Positions 8,576 to 17,227 are shown, counted from the stretch's first letter. The stretch is DNA of 64,000 bases from JAWVFM01 sp963841455 (GCA_963841455.1 CAWJCU010000007.1:248001-312000); one strand, 5' to 3'. Notes: a model not told the origin generated them from the sequence alone. Numbers and translations: made by a program.

Positions 8576-9991
8576 TCAGGAGGTCGGCGGCCGCTCCGCC
8601 GTCCAGCCGCGCTCGGCCTCCAGCTGCGACGCCAGCGCGAACAGCGTGTCCTCGTCGTTCGGGCGGCCAACCAGCATCGCCGCGCGCGGAAGGCCGGTTG
8701 CCGTGAACCCCGCCGGAACCGACGCCGCGGGCTGGCCCGTGTGGTTCCAGAGCGCCGGCCACGGAATCAGCGGCAGCATCCCGTTGATGAGCCGCACGGC
8801 CCCGAGGCCCTCCCAGCGTCCCGTCTCGATCGCCGGCTCGCTCGTAACCGGCGTGACGAGGACGTCGTATTTCGCGAACGTGGGCCGCAGGCGGGCGCTC
8901 GTCTCCGCCTCGCGCCGGCGAGCCCAGGCGAGGCTCGAGTCGGTGAACCCCGCACCGAGGCGCGTCCAGGCCCGGAAGCGGCGGTCAAGGCGGCGGTATC
9001 TCGGCAGGGTCTTCGCGTCGTCGGCCACCCCTCGCATGATCCGCGCCGAGTTCGCGACCCCGGCGAGCGGATCGTAGGGCGGGTCGTGCTCGGTGACCTC
9101 GTGCCCGAGCGATCGCAGAAGGTCTGCGGTCTCGACCACGGCGCTCCTCACCTCGTCGTCCATGCGCACGCCGAGGGCGTTGGGCGGCACCTTCACCGAC
9201 CAGCCGATCCGAAGCTTTGGGGGCGCCGTCGAAGCCGCTTCCAAATAGGGCCGGGCCGGAGGCGGGGGCCGGTCGCGGTCGATCGGGGCGGGGCCCGCCG
9301 TCAGATCGAGCATCAGCGCGCTGTCCGCGACGCTCCGCGTGACCCAGCCGGCGGCCGTCAGGCCGTGCCAATGGTCGGGAAGCGGCGCCAGCGAGATGCG
9401 GCCACGTTGCGGCTTCAGCCCGAACAGGCCGCAGAAGGCGGCGGGGATCCTGATCGAGCCCCCGCCGTCGGTCCCGAGCGCCGCAGGCACAAGTCCCGCC
9501 GCCACGGCCGCCGCAGAACCCCCGCTCGAGCCCCCCGGGGTGCGCTCGAGGTCCCACGGGTTGCGAGTGATGCCGAAGGTGGCGGACTCGGTGACGCACA
9601 TGGCACAGAGCGGCGGAACGTTGGTCCTGCCGACGACGATGGCGCCGGCCTCGCGGACGCGACGCACCAGCTCGGCGTCCGCGGTCGCCGGGCCGCCGTG
9701 AGCTGACGTCCCGTGCGTCGTCACGTCGCCGGCGACGTCGACGTTGTCCTTGATCGCGATCGGGATACCCGTCAGTGGCGCCGTCGCCTTCGAGCGCGCG
9801 CGCCGCTGCGCCGCCTTAGCCTCCCCGAGGGCCCGCTCGAAGTAGGTGATGCGAAACGCGTTGAGCTCGGGATCGATGCGCTCGATCCGGCGCAGACAGG
9901 TCTCGACGAGTTCGCGGGAGGACACCTCGCCGGTGCGAAGCGCGTCGATCTGCCCCCGGACCCCGGCGAACGCGAGGGCCTTCTCGTCCAT
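8576..9991 (-). CDS. Amidase signature family hydrolase
   Basis: The 471-residue protein has the full amidase signature. The general base is Lys81 in I-A-I-K-D-N, the glycine/serine loop T-P-G-G-S-S-G-G-S-A holds the cis-serine (156/157), and the nucleophile is Ser179 in G-G-G-S-I-R-I-P. These enzymes cleave C-N bonds of amides. GatA is in the same family, but there are no gatB or gatC genes nearby, so this is more likely a catabolic or detoxifying amidase. A TAGACT box (9999-10004, minus strand) lies seven bases before the ATG, suggesting a leaderless transcript divergent from the gene at 10038. Confidence 0.88.
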   Translation of the reverse strand: MDEKALAFAGVRGQIDALRTGEVSSRELVETCLRRIERIDPELNAFRITYFERALGEAKAAQRRARSKATAPLTGIPIAIKDNVDVAGDVTTHGTSAHGGPATADAELVRRVREAGAIVVGRTNVPPLCAMCVTESATFGITRNPWDLERTPGGSSGGSAAAVAAGLVPAALGTDGGGSIRIPAAFCGLFGLKPQRGRISLAPLPDHWHGLTAAGWVTRSVADSALMLDLTAGPAPIDRDRPPPPARPYLEAASTAPPKLRIGWSVKVPPNALGVRMDDEVRSAVVETADLLRSLGHEVTEHDPPYDPLAGVANSARIMRGVADDAKTLPRYRRLDRRFRAWTRLGAGFTDSSLAWARRREAETSARLRPTFAKYDVLVTPVTSEPAIETGRWEGLGAVRLINGMLPLIPWPALWNHTGQPAASVPAGFTATGLPRAAMLVGRPNDEDTLFALASQLEAERGWTAERPPTS

Positions 9992-10037
9992 CCGCGGCAG
10001 TCTAAGCGCCCGTCGGCGACGCTAGATTTGCCGAGGG

Positions 10038-10557
10038 GTGGAGGCGACGCCGCCGCCAAGGGACCTCGTCGCGGCTGGATCTACGCGCTCGTGGCGGTGG
10101 CCGCTGTCGGGGCGATCTTCATCGCCGGCGCGCTTCTCGACCTTGGGCCGTTCAAGCCAGCCCCCTCACCGAAACCGAGTTTCGGCTCCAGGCCGACGAG
10201 ATCTGCGCCGATGCACACGCCCAGTTCGCCTCGCTTCAACGCACCTCGCCCCGGACGGCGGCCGCCAGCGCCGAGCTCACGTCGAAGCTCGTCGATATCG
10301 CACAGGCCGAGCTCAGCGAGCTCACCTCGCTTTCGGCGCCGGGATCGGAGCGGGAGGCGGTCGACCGATACCTCGCAGCCCGTGAGCGAGCGATCGCCGT
10401 GCTCCAGCGCGGCGAAGCGGCCGCGGTCGCCCGGGATGGTGCTGCTTACTCGCGGGCGCAGGCGCAGCTCGCCGCAAGCCAGGCTCTCCGCCGAGATCTT
10501 GCCCGGGCGGCCGGGTTTCGCGAGTGCAGCGCGCCGATCGCGGATGCAGAGCGCTAG
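10038..10557 (+). pseudogene. Small membrane-anchored protein, frameshifted
   Basis: One frame encodes a clear membrane anchor (G-W-I-Y-A-L-V-A-V-A-A-V-G-A-I-F-I-A-G-A) up to about 10160. The plausible continuation then lies in another frame (T-E-T-E-F-R-L-Q-A-D-E-I-C-A-D-A-H-A) to the TAG at 10555-10557. The switch falls in a run of five C at 10161-10165 and fits one lost base. The GTG at 10038, nine bases after TAGATT, would need a second lost base to join the anchor frame; an in-frame TTG at 10028 is the alternative start. The soluble part is helical and Ala-rich with two cysteines. The function is unknown. Its TAG overlaps the TAG of the convergent gene. Confidence 0.55.
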
Positions 10558-10970
10558 ACGGGATCCGCCGACGCGGCTCGGCGGGCCATCCACGCGAACC
10601 CGATCGCCATCGCCGCGTTGGCCGCCCCGGCGAGCCAGAGTCCGGCGCGCGCGCCCGGTCGCTGGAACCCTGGCGAGCGCGACCAGACGATGTCGGTCGC
10701 AAGCTCGGTTGCACGGAGCCAGGCGAGCGCCCACCAGTCCTCGGGCCGGCCCCTCGCCTCGGCAACAGCGTGTCCCGCCGCGAACGTGAGCCAGATGGGT
10801 CCGCAGCGCCGGAAGAGCTCCTCGGCGTCCGGCGTCGGGCTGCGGTGACCGAGGACACCGAGCGTCGCGGCGGGCGCCAGGAGCGCCCCGGTGCCGAGCG
10901 CCAGGTCGAACGCGACCATGTTCCTGTTGGTGAGGCGCAGGGCCAGCTCGGCGTCCACGGGACGATCCAA
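10554..10970 (-). CDS. Small integral membrane protein of unknown function
   Basis: The 138-residue product has about four hydrophobic segments (A-F-D-L-A-L-G-T-G-A-L-L, P-I-W-L-T-F-A-A-G, A-L-A-W-L-R-A-T-E-L and L-W-L-A-G-A-A-N-A-A-M-A-I-G-F-A-W). No domain is recognised. The TTG at 10970 is used as the start, and a GTG four codons later is equally possible. The stop codon shares the palindrome CTAG (10554-10557) with the stop of the convergent frameshifted gene. Confidence 0.6.
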   Translation of the reverse strand: MDRPVDAELALRLTNRNMVAFDLALGTGALLAPAATLGVLGHRSPTPDAEELFRRCGPIWLTFAAGHAVAEARGRPEDWWALAWLRATELATDIVWSRSPGFQRPGARAGLWLAGAANAAMAIGFAWMARRAASADPV

Positions 10971-11055
10971 GCAGATCGCGTGGGACGGTGCCGCAGCGGT
11001 TGCAGGTCAGGCGCGTCTGGAAGGGAAACCGCACGGCGGGGCGAAACATGCCGCC

Positions 11056-11955
11056 GTGAGCAAGACCGTCACCACGTCTCGTCCGGCGGCCGCTCGAACG
11101 CGTGGCGGCCACAGTCGCTCCTCTCGGCCCAACGGGAAGACGCTCTCGAGCTACATCACGGACCGCTTCGAGGACTTCTCCCGTTCGCAGAAGGAGGTTG
11201 CCCGCTACATCGTCGACCACCTGGACGAGGCCGCCTTCCAGACGGCCGAAGAGCTCGCGCGCCGCGCGAGCACATCCTCGTCGACGGTCGTCCGCTTCTC
11301 GCAGGCGCTCGGCTTCGAGGGATACCCAGAGCTTCAGCAGGCCGCGATCGAGGAGTACCGCAACCGCGCCCCCGAGGAGAACGGGGCGGGCGGCGGCCAG
11401 CTCTTCGACTTCGACCACTCGGAGTTCGAGGCTTCGCTCGCCGCAGATCACGCCAACGTCGAGGAGACGGTGAAGGCCCTAACGCGCGAGCGCGTCGAAG
11501 CCTGTGTCTCCGCCCTGGCGGGGGCGCAGCGGGTGATGATCGTCGGCATGGACCAGCTCGCCTTCTTCGCCAGCTACCTGCGCCACCTGCTGGCGCTGCT
11601 CGACATCCGTGCCGAGGTCGTCGCGAGCCCACGCCAAGACTCGATCACGCGCCTCTCGCGCGTCGACGAGGACAGCCTCGTCATCTGCTTCTCGGCGGGC
11701 AAGGCCCATCCGATCGTGATCCGTGCCATGAAGCTCGCCCGTCATCGCCGCGCCCGCACGCTGGCGATCACGGACGCCACGTTGTCCGAGGTGGGCGAGC
11801 ACGCCGAGCTGACGCTCTACTACTCCTCGAACAGCCCGTCCTTCACCCGGTCCAACACAGCGCTCCTGGCCCTCGTCCAGTCGCTTGCCTACGGCGTGTA
11901 CGCCCGCGACAAGGGCGCCTACAAGGACCGGATCCGCGCCTTCAAGCTGAAGTAA
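11056..11955 (+). CDS. MurR/RpiR-family transcriptional regulator
   Basis: The 299-residue protein has an N-terminal helix-turn-helix of the RpiR type (T-A-E-E-L-A-R-R-A-S-T-S-S-S-T-V-V-R-F-S) near residues 65-90. A SIS sugar-phosphate-binding domain follows (M-I-V-G-M-D-Q-L-A-F and D-S-L-V-I-C-F-S-A-G-K). Members sense phosphosugars and control sugar or amino-sugar genes, usually next to their targets. No obvious sugar operon adjoins, so the target is unclear. The first 25 residues are Ser/Thr/Arg-rich. I chose GTG 11056; the frame is open further upstream, but that part does not look like protein. Confidence 0.88.
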   Translation: MSKTVTTSRPAAARTRGGHSRSSRPNGKTLSSYITDRFEDFSRSQKEVARYIVDHLDEAAFQTAEELARRASTSSSTVVRFSQALGFEGYPELQQAAIEEYRNRAPEENGAGGGQLFDFDHSEFEASLAADHANVEETVKALTRERVEACVSALAGAQRVMIVGMDQLAFFASYLRHLLALLDIRAEVVASPRQDSITRLSRVDEDSLVICFSAGKAHPIVIRAMKLARHRRARTLAITDATLSEVGEHAELTLYYSSNSPSFTRSNTALLALVQSLAYGVYARDKGAYKDRIRAFKLK

Positions 11956-12017
11956 CACCGGCCGCCTGCGACTTCGCGCTCATTCGCGCCCGTGCGCGAA
12001 TATGCTGCATCTCGTCG

Positions 12018-12932
12018 GTCGATCCAGACGCCTCCCTTCGTCGAACCGCTATCCGGGCTGTCGATCTGCTGGCGAGGGCCTACGACGACCTCGTGCCGGT
12101 CTCCGTCCTCCGCAATGGCTTCGAGCACGAGGGCAGCAGGGTCAGCTTCGGCTCGTTTCAGCGAGGAATCCATCGGGCGAAAGAACAGCGAGGGCCGGCG
12201 GCGCTGTCCCTCATGACGGCCGCGCCACGTCCCAGGAGCATGCCGCCGTACGACGACGTCTTCGATGTCGATGACGGTTTTGTCATCTATCACTACCGCG
12301 CGGGCTCAGCCGATCAACCCGACAATCGGGCCCTAAGAGCGGCGCACGCACTTGAGGTCCCGCTCATCTACTTCCGTGGGATCAGTCCGGGGCAATACCA
12401 CCCAATCGCGCCTGTCTTCGCCACCGATGACGACCCCGAGAGCGGCTTGGTGTCGCTTGAGGTCGGGCTACGGCATGCGGATATCCAGGGCGAGGGGATC
12501 GTGTCTTCGCAAGATGCGCGGCGCTACCGCTTCGCGGAAGTGCGACAGCGCTATCACCAGGCGCGCTTCCGCCGGGACGTGCTCCGCGTCTACCGCAATC
12601 GATGCGCCGTTTGTGCCCTTCGCGAACCTGAGTTGGTGGAGGCGTCTCACATAATCCGAGACACCGACCCGGCCGGAATCGCGGCCGTCGTCAACGGGCT
12701 CGCGCTCTGCGCCATTCACCACGTCGCCTACGACCGCAACCTGCTTGGGATTGATCCAACCGGCGTCGTCCACATTCACCGCCGACTTTTGGATGGTAAG
12801 GACGGGCCCATGCTCAGCGGTGGCCTCCAGGGGTTTCACGGCGTGTCGATCGCTCAACCGCAGCGGACGGGCGACCGACCGGAGCCCGAACGCCTGGCGG
12901 TTCGTTTTGCGGAGTTCGAGTCTGCCGCCTAG
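12018..12932 (+). CDS. HNH endonuclease with N-terminal sensor-like domain
   Basis: About 304 residues are coding. The C-terminal HNH module reads C-A-V-C near the start, S-H-I-I-R-D in the middle and L-C-A-I-H-H with N-L-L-G-I at the end, giving two Cys pairs plus catalytic histidine and asparagine. The N-terminal half contains V-P-L-I-Y-F-R-G-I-S-P-G-Q-Y, found in HNH proteins often annotated as restriction endonucleases. Modification-dependent restriction is a reasonable guess but is not shown. The start is unclear. Codons resembling the family N-terminus begin at 12018 with GTC, which is not a start. The first in-frame GTG is at 12093, and an ATG at 12002 is out of frame by one base, so an indel or base error near 12015 is likely. 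Confidence 0.75.
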   Translation, partial: VDPDASLRRTAIRAVDLLARAYDDLVPVSVLRNGFEHEGSRVSFGSFQRGIHRAKEQRGPAALSLMTAAPRPRSMPPYDDVFDVDDGFVIYHYRAGSADQPDNRALRAAHALEVPLIYFRGISPGQYHPIAPVFATDDDPESGLVSLEVGLRHADIQGEGIVSSQDARRYRFAEVRQRYHQARFRRDVLRVYRNRCAVCALREPELVEASHIIRDTDPAGIAAVVNGLALCAIHHVAYDRNLLGIDPTGVVHIHRRLLDGKDGPMLSGGLQGFHGVSIAQPQRTGDRPEPERLAVRFAEFESAA

Positions 12933-13104
12933 GCAGCGACCGAGCAAACGAGCTGGCCCGCCTGGCGCAAGACACCCCCTATGCGGTGCGTTACGCGCCA
13001 CGCAGCCCGAGTTCGGGCCCGAGCGCGGCAGATGCGGCTCGCGCCTCGTGCCTGCCTGCCGATCGTCTCGATCCCTACACGGACCCCCGTATGCCCGTCC
13101 CGCG

Positions 13105-13110
13105 TATATT
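13105..13110 (+). promoter_or_regulatory. -10 element of pdxS, leaderless
   Basis: TATATT ends seven bases before the pdxS ATG at 13118, the spacing expected if transcription starts at or next to the start codon. There is no ribosome-binding site between. The 185 bases between the HNH gene and pdxS hold no other feature except a short GCCCGAGTTCGGGC palindrome. Confidence 0.6.
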
Positions 13111-13117
13111 GAACGAG

Positions 13118-14005
13118 ATGGCTGAACGGGCCACATTCCGTGTCAAGCGAGGGCTCGCCGAGATGCTGAAGGGCGGCGTCATCATGGACGTCACCACGCC
13201 TGAGCAGGCGCGGATCGCCGAGGAGTCCGGCGCCGTCGCGGTGATGGCTCTCGAGCGCGTGCCCGCGGACATTCGGGCCGAGGGCGGCGTGGCGCGGATG
13301 GCCAGCCCGCGCGTGATCAAGGCGATCCAGGAGGCGGCCACGATCCCGGTGATGGCCAAGGCCCGCATCGGCCACTTCGCCGAGGCGCAAATTCTTCAAT
13401 CGCTCGAGGTCGACTACGTGGACGAGTCCGAGGTGCTCACCCCGGCCGACGAGCGCCACCACATCGACAAGCATGCCTTCGAGGTGCCGTTCGTATGCGG
13501 GGCGACCAACCTCGGTGAGGCGCTCCGCCGAGTCGCGGAGGGCGCGGCGATGATCCGCTCGAAGGGTGAAGCGGGGACCGGGAACATCGTCGAGGCGGTC
13601 CGCCATTTGCGCGAGATCGTCGGCGGCATCCGGCGGCTGGGATCTCTCGCGCCCGAGCAGCTTGCCGTTGAGGCAAAGGAGCTCGGGGCGCCCCTGGAGG
13701 TCGTCGGCGAGGTCGCCGAGACGGGTTGGCTGCCGGTGCCGATGTTCTGCGCGGGCGGGATCGCGACACCGGCGGATGCCGCGCTCGTGATGCAGCTCGG
13801 CGCCGAGGGGAACTTCGTCGGCTCCGGCATCTTCAAGTCCGAGGACCCCGAGCGCCGGGCGCGGGCGATCGTGGAGGCGACCACGCACTTCAACGACCCC
13901 GAGCGCGTCGCGGCAGCGTCGATCGAGCTCGGCGAGCCGATGCGCGGTGACGACATCGCGGAGCTCGCGGCCGCCGGCGAACTGCTTCAGGGCCGCGGTT
14001 CCTAG
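13118..14005 (+). CDS. pdxS: Pyridoxal 5'-phosphate synthase subunit PdxS
   Basis: The 295-residue protein is a full-length PdxS, the lyase subunit that makes PLP from ribose 5-phosphate, glyceraldehyde 3-phosphate and ammonia in a dodecamer with PdxT. Family sequence is plain: V-K-R-G-L-A-E-M-L-K-G-G-V-I-M-D-V, the lysine-bearing V-M-A-K-A-R-I-G-H, I-R-S-K-G-E-A-G-T-G-N and F-C-A-G-G-I-A-T-P-A-D-A. The first ATG in the frame is at 12986, but homology and the TATATT box support 13118. pdxT follows after one base. Confidence 0.97.
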   Translation: MAERATFRVKRGLAEMLKGGVIMDVTTPEQARIAEESGAVAVMALERVPADIRAEGGVARMASPRVIKAIQEAATIPVMAKARIGHFAEAQILQSLEVDYVDESEVLTPADERHHIDKHAFEVPFVCGATNLGEALRRVAEGAAMIRSKGEAGTGNIVEAVRHLREIVGGIRRLGSLAPEQLAVEAKELGAPLEVVGEVAETGWLPVPMFCAGGIATPADAALVMQLGAEGNFVGSGIFKSEDPERRARAIVEATTHFNDPERVAAASIELGEPMRGDDIAELAAAGELLQGRGS

Positions 14006-14006
14006 C

Positions 14007-14633
14007 GTGGTGGACCGCGCGCCGCTCGCCCCCCGACCGGGCGGCTCGGATGCGCTCCGCATCGGCGTGCTGGCCAGCCAGGGCGACTTCGCCGCGCACG
14101 CGAGGATGCTGGAGGCGATCGGCGCGGCGGCGGTCGAGGTCCGCACCGCGAACGAGCTCGAGGGCGTCGCGGCGCTCGTGATTCCCGGCGGCGAGTCGAC
14201 CACGATCTCGAAGGCGATCGAGCGCGACGCCCTCGGGGAGCCGATCCGGGCGCTCGCGGCAAGCGGGAGGCCGATTCTGGGTACTTGCGCGGGAATGATC
14301 GTCTGCGACCGAGACCACCTGGGCCTGGTGGACGCCGTGGCCAAGCGCAACGCATTCGGCCGGCAGCTCGCGAGCTTCGAGGCCGACCTCGCAGTGGTCG
14401 GGCTGGGGCCGGAGCCGATGCGCGCGGTCTTCATCCGGGCGCCCTGGATCGAGGAGGCCGGCCCGGAGGTGGAGGTCCTCGCCGAGGTCGACGGCCATCC
14501 CGTGGCCGTCCGCGAGGGCCGGATCGTCCTCGTGGCGTTCCACCCCGAGCTGGCTGAGGACGCGCGCCTGCACGCCCTTCTGATGGCGCTCGCGCGCTCG
14601 GCCGAGCAGGCCGGCGTCGAAGGGTCATCGTGA
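14007..14633 (+). CDS. pdxT: Pyridoxal 5'-phosphate synthase glutaminase PdxT
   Basis: This 208-residue class I glutamine amidotransferase supplies ammonia to PdxS. It has I-G-V-L-A-S-Q-G-D-F, the oxyanion loop P-G-G-E-S-T-T, the nucleophile in L-G-T-C-A-G-M-I and the His-Glu pair in F-H-P-E-L. It is slightly longer than usual at the N-terminus (about 15 extra residues). Two adjacent GTG codons at 14007 and 14010 are possible starts. It is co-transcribed with pdxS and overlaps the next gene by four bases (GTGA). Confidence 0.95.
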   Translation: MVDRAPLAPRPGGSDALRIGVLASQGDFAAHARMLEAIGAAAVEVRTANELEGVAALVIPGGESTTISKAIERDALGEPIRALAASGRPILGTCAGMIVCDRDHLGLVDAVAKRNAFGRQLASFEADLAVVGLGPEPMRAVFIRAPWIEEAGPEVEVLAEVDGHPVAVREGRIVLVAFHPELAEDARLHALLMALARSAEQAGVEGSS

Positions 14634-15733
14634 GGGATCCAAGGGTCGCCAACCTGGCGAAGATCCTCGTCGGCTACTCGCTCGAGATCAAGGAGGGGGA
14701 GACCTGTCTGATCGAGGGTCCCGCGGCCGGTGAGCCGCTCATCGCCGCCGCATACGAGGAGGTCCTGGCGGCCGGCGCCCACCCGGTGGTCGCGATGTCG
14801 TTCCAGGGACAGGCGGCGGCCTACCTGAAGGGCGCCTCGGACCCCCAGCTCGAGTGGATCTCGCCGGTGTCCCGCTGGGCCGCGAACGAGGCCGATTGCC
14901 GTATCGCGATCGGCGCCGACACCAACACGCGCGAGCTCTCGAGCGTGGCGCCGGACCGCCAGGCGAAGCGGCGCACGGCAACGCGTGAGCTGCTCGAGGC
15001 GACGATGCGCCGCTCGGCCGACGGCGGCCACCGCTGGGTCTACACGCTGTTCCCGACCAACGCCTACGCCTCCGACGCCGAGATGAGCCTGCGCGAGTTC
15101 GAGGACTTCTACTTCCACGCCTGCCTCGCCGACGACCCCGATCCGCTCACGGCATGGGGGCGCGCCTCCGCGGAGTGCGAGCGTCTCGCCGAGTGGATCA
15201 ACGGCCGCAGCGAGGTCCACGTGGTCGCCGAGGGCACCGACATCAAGCTCGGCATCGAGGGCCGGAAGTTCATCCCCTGCGTGGGTGATCGCAACATGCC
15301 CGACGGCGAGTTCTTCACCGGCCCGGTCGAGGACGCCGTCGACGGCGTCGTCTCGTTCCACCTTCCCTCCATGATCGCCGGGCGCGAGGTCGCCGGCGTC
15401 CGCCTTCGCTTCGAGGCCGGGCGGATCGTCGACGCCAGCGCGGAGCGTGGCGAGGGGTTCCTGCTCGAGTCGCTCGACTCGGACGACGGGGCCCGCCGCC
15501 TCGGCGAGCTCGGAATCGGGACCAACTACGGGATCGACCGGGGCACCCGCGACGTGCTGCTGGACGAGAAGATCGGCGGCACGGTCCACATGGCGATCGG
15601 GGCGAGCTATCCGGAGACGGGCGGGAAGAACGAGAGCGCGATCCACTACGACATGGTCTGCGACCTGCGCCGCGGCGGCTGCATCGAGGTGGACGGCGAG
15701 CTGCTCCAGGAAGACGGCAAGTTCGTCGTCTGA
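14630..15733 (+). CDS. M29-family aminopeptidase (thermophilic aminopeptidase type)
   Basis: The 367-residue protein matches aminopeptidase T/AmpS-like M29 metallopeptidases. It opens L-A-K-I-L-V-G-Y-S-L-E-I-K-E-G-E, and the metal-site region includes M-P-D-G-E-F-F-T-G-P, G-G-T-V-H-M-A-I-G and the terminal A-I-H-Y-D-M-V-C-D. These enzymes release N-terminal amino acids using two divalent metal ions. The GTG start overlaps the pdxT stop, so translation is likely coupled to vitamin B6 synthesis genes. Confidence 0.9.
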   Translation: MRDPRVANLAKILVGYSLEIKEGETCLIEGPAAGEPLIAAAYEEVLAAGAHPVVAMSFQGQAAAYLKGASDPQLEWISPVSRWAANEADCRIAIGADTNTRELSSVAPDRQAKRRTATRELLEATMRRSADGGHRWVYTLFPTNAYASDAEMSLREFEDFYFHACLADDPDPLTAWGRASAECERLAEWINGRSEVHVVAEGTDIKLGIEGRKFIPCVGDRNMPDGEFFTGPVEDAVDGVVSFHLPSMIAGREVAGVRLRFEAGRIVDASAERGEGFLLESLDSDDGARRLGELGIGTNYGIDRGTRDVLLDEKIGGTVHMAIGASYPETGGKNESAIHYDMVCDLRRGGCIEVDGELLQEDGKFVV

Positions 15734-15749
15734 AACAAGGATAGGCCGA

Positions 15750-15775
15750 GAACCGGGCGTCCCGCCGCCCGGTTC
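15750..15775 (+). terminator. GC-rich hairpin between the pdxST operon and yebC
   Basis: GAACCGGGCG (15750-15759) and CGCCCGGTTC (15766-15775) form a perfect ten-base-pair stem with a six-base loop. GGCC on both flanks can extend it after a small internal loop. No T-tract follows, so it is a terminator or RNA-stabilising hairpin only by position at the end of the pdxS-pdxT-M29 operon. Confidence 0.45.
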
Positions 15776-15898
15776 CGGCCCCTCGGCATCCCGTAGCTCC
15801 TAGGCATGACCGCCGCACACCTGTCGGCGACTAGTTGCCTGGGTCCCGGTCGCTTTAACAGCGCTCGTCGCCGAAAGTTGCGGTCCGCCGAGCGGACG

Positions 15899-15904
15899 TA
15901 ACAT
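15899..15904 (+). promoter_or_regulatory. -10 element of yebC, leaderless
   Basis: TAACAT ends seven bases before the yebC ATG at 15912 with no ribosome-binding site. A weak TTGCGG (15878-15883) lies 15 bases upstream and may act as a -35 element. Confidence 0.5.
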
Positions 15905-15911
15905 CAGGCCC

Positions 15912-16661
15912 ATGTCCGGCCATTCCAAGTGGGCCTCGATCAAGCACAAGAAGGCGGTCACCGACGCCCGCCGCGGTCAGCTCTTCACCAAGCTCGCGCG
16001 CGCGATCACGGTCGCCGCACGCGAGGGCGGGGGGGAGCCGGAGGCCAACTACACCCTGGCGGCGGCGATCGAGAAGGCGCGCGGCTACTCGATGCCGAAG
16101 GACAACATCCAGCGCGCGATCGATCGCGGAACGGGCGCGGGTGCGGACGGTGAGCAGATCGAGCGCGTCATCTACGAGGGCTACGGCCCCGGCGGAGCGG
16201 CAATACTTGTCGAGGCGCTGACCGACAACCGCAACCGCACGGGCGCCGACGTCCGTCACCTCTTCGACAAGCACGGTGGCAGCCTCGGCGAGCCCGGATC
16301 GGTGGCCTGGGTCTTCGAGAAGCGAGGGGTGGTTACCGTCGACGGGGACCGCTACTCAGAGGACGATCTGCTCGTTGCGGTGGACGCCGGCGCGGACGAT
16401 GTCGCGGCCGACGGCGACCTGCTCAAGGTCACCAGTGACCCGGCGAGCCTCCCGGCGGTGCGCGAGGCCCTCACCTCGGGCGGCGTCGAGGTCGACTCGG
16501 CGGAGATCGCTATGGAGCCCAAGTCGACGGTCGACGTGGGAGAGGGCGAGGCGCGCCGCCTTCTGGCGCTCGTCGAGGCGCTCGACGAGCTCGACGACGT
16601 AGAGGCCGTGCACGCGAACTTCGACGTTGCCGACGAGATCCTGGAGCAGGTCGCCGGCTAG
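15912..16661 (+). CDS. yebC: YebC/PmpR-family protein
   Basis: The 249-residue protein is a complete YebC (TACO1-like) family member starting S-G-H-S-K-W-A-S-I-K-H-K-K, with the G-Y-G-P-G-G motif and three-domain layout. The family has been described both as transcriptional regulators and as factors that help ribosomes through proline-rich stretches. It sits 50 bases before ruvC, as in many actinobacteria. Confidence 0.96.
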   Translation: MSGHSKWASIKHKKAVTDARRGQLFTKLARAITVAAREGGGEPEANYTLAAAIEKARGYSMPKDNIQRAIDRGTGAGADGEQIERVIYEGYGPGGAAILVEALTDNRNRTGADVRHLFDKHGGSLGEPGSVAWVFEKRGVVTVDGDRYSEDDLLVAVDAGADDVAADGDLLKVTSDPASLPAVREALTSGGVEVDSAEIAMEPKSTVDVGEGEARRLLALVEALDELDDVEAVHANFDVADEILEQVAG

Positions 16662-16711
16662 CTGACGCGCCCGGAAAGAGGCATCCGGGGGCCAGTCCAG
16701 AATCACTACGC

Positions 16712-17227
16712 ATGATCGTCGTCATGGGTATCGACCCGGGCGTCGCCAACACCGGCTTCGGGGTCGTCCGCGTCGCGGGCAGCCGCATGACCGCCATCGA
16801 CGGCGGCGTTGTCGAGTCGTCGGCCGACGAGCCTGGCGCTGACCGCCTGGCTCGGATCCACTCAGCTCTCGAGGAGCTGATCCGTTGGCACGAGCCGGTC
16901 GCGGTGGCTCTTGAGGAGGTCTACTTCGGCAAGAACGTACGGTCCGCGATTGCCGTCGGCCAGTCCCGCGGCGTCGCGATGCTGGCGGCCGCCCAGCGCG
17001 GGATTCCCTGCTTCGACTACAGCCCGCAGGCCGTGAAGATGTCCGTCTGCGGCTCGGGCTCGGCGGCGAAGCGCCAGGTGCAGCACATGGTGGGCGCGCT
17101 CCTCGGGCTGCCGCGCGCTCCCGCCTCGGACCACGCCGCCGACGCCCTTGCGATCGCGGTCTGCCACGCGAGCCACTCGGGGGCCGGGCGCGCGGTCGCG
17201 GCCGCGCTCGCGGGGGCCGCGACTTGA
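16712..17227 (+). CDS. ruvC: Holliday junction resolvase RuvC
   Basis: The 171-residue protein has the RuvC RNase H-like fold. The catalytic acids are the Asp in M-G-I-D-P-G-V-A-N-T-G, the Glu pair in V-A-L-E-E-V-Y-F-G-K-N and the Asp in D-H-A-A-D-A-L-A-I-A. It nicks four-way DNA junctions with RuvAB. An in-frame ATG at 16724 would give a start closer to the family norm. Its stop overlaps the TTG of ruvA. Confidence 0.95.
   Translation: MIVVMGIDPGVANTGFGVVRVAGSRMTAIDGGVVESSADEPGADRLARIHSALEELIRWHEPVAVALEEVYFGKNVRSAIAVGQSRGVAMLAAAQRGIPCFDYSPQAVKMSVCGSGSAAKRQVQHMVGALLGLPRAPASDHAADALAIAVCHASHSGAGRAVAAALAGAAT

Noticed and set aside
6562..8670. Minus-strand open frame of 702 codons opposite the membrane protein gene
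   Set aside because: The translation is Arg/Gly/Glu-rich with no domain, while the plus strand encodes a coherent multi-span membrane protein.
9713..10789. Plus-strand 358-codon frame covering the amidase start and the anchored protein
   Set aside because: Only the membrane-anchor stretch looks like protein; the rest is antisense to amidase or the wrong frame of the anchored protein.
10524..12017. Plus-strand open frame running into the HNH gene from upstream
   Set aside because: It passes through the opposite-strand membrane protein gene and the RpiR regulator in the wrong frame and has no recognisable content before 12018.
12929..15646. Minus-strand open frame of 905 codons opposite pdxS-pdxT and the M29 gene
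   Set aside because: It is the mirror of three clearly recognised genes. Long antisense frames are expected at this GC content, and the translation has no recognisable domain.
15750..15775. The hairpin as a small RNA gene
   Set aside because: There is no promoter between the M29 stop and the hairpin and no further structure, so an operon-end hairpin is simpler.
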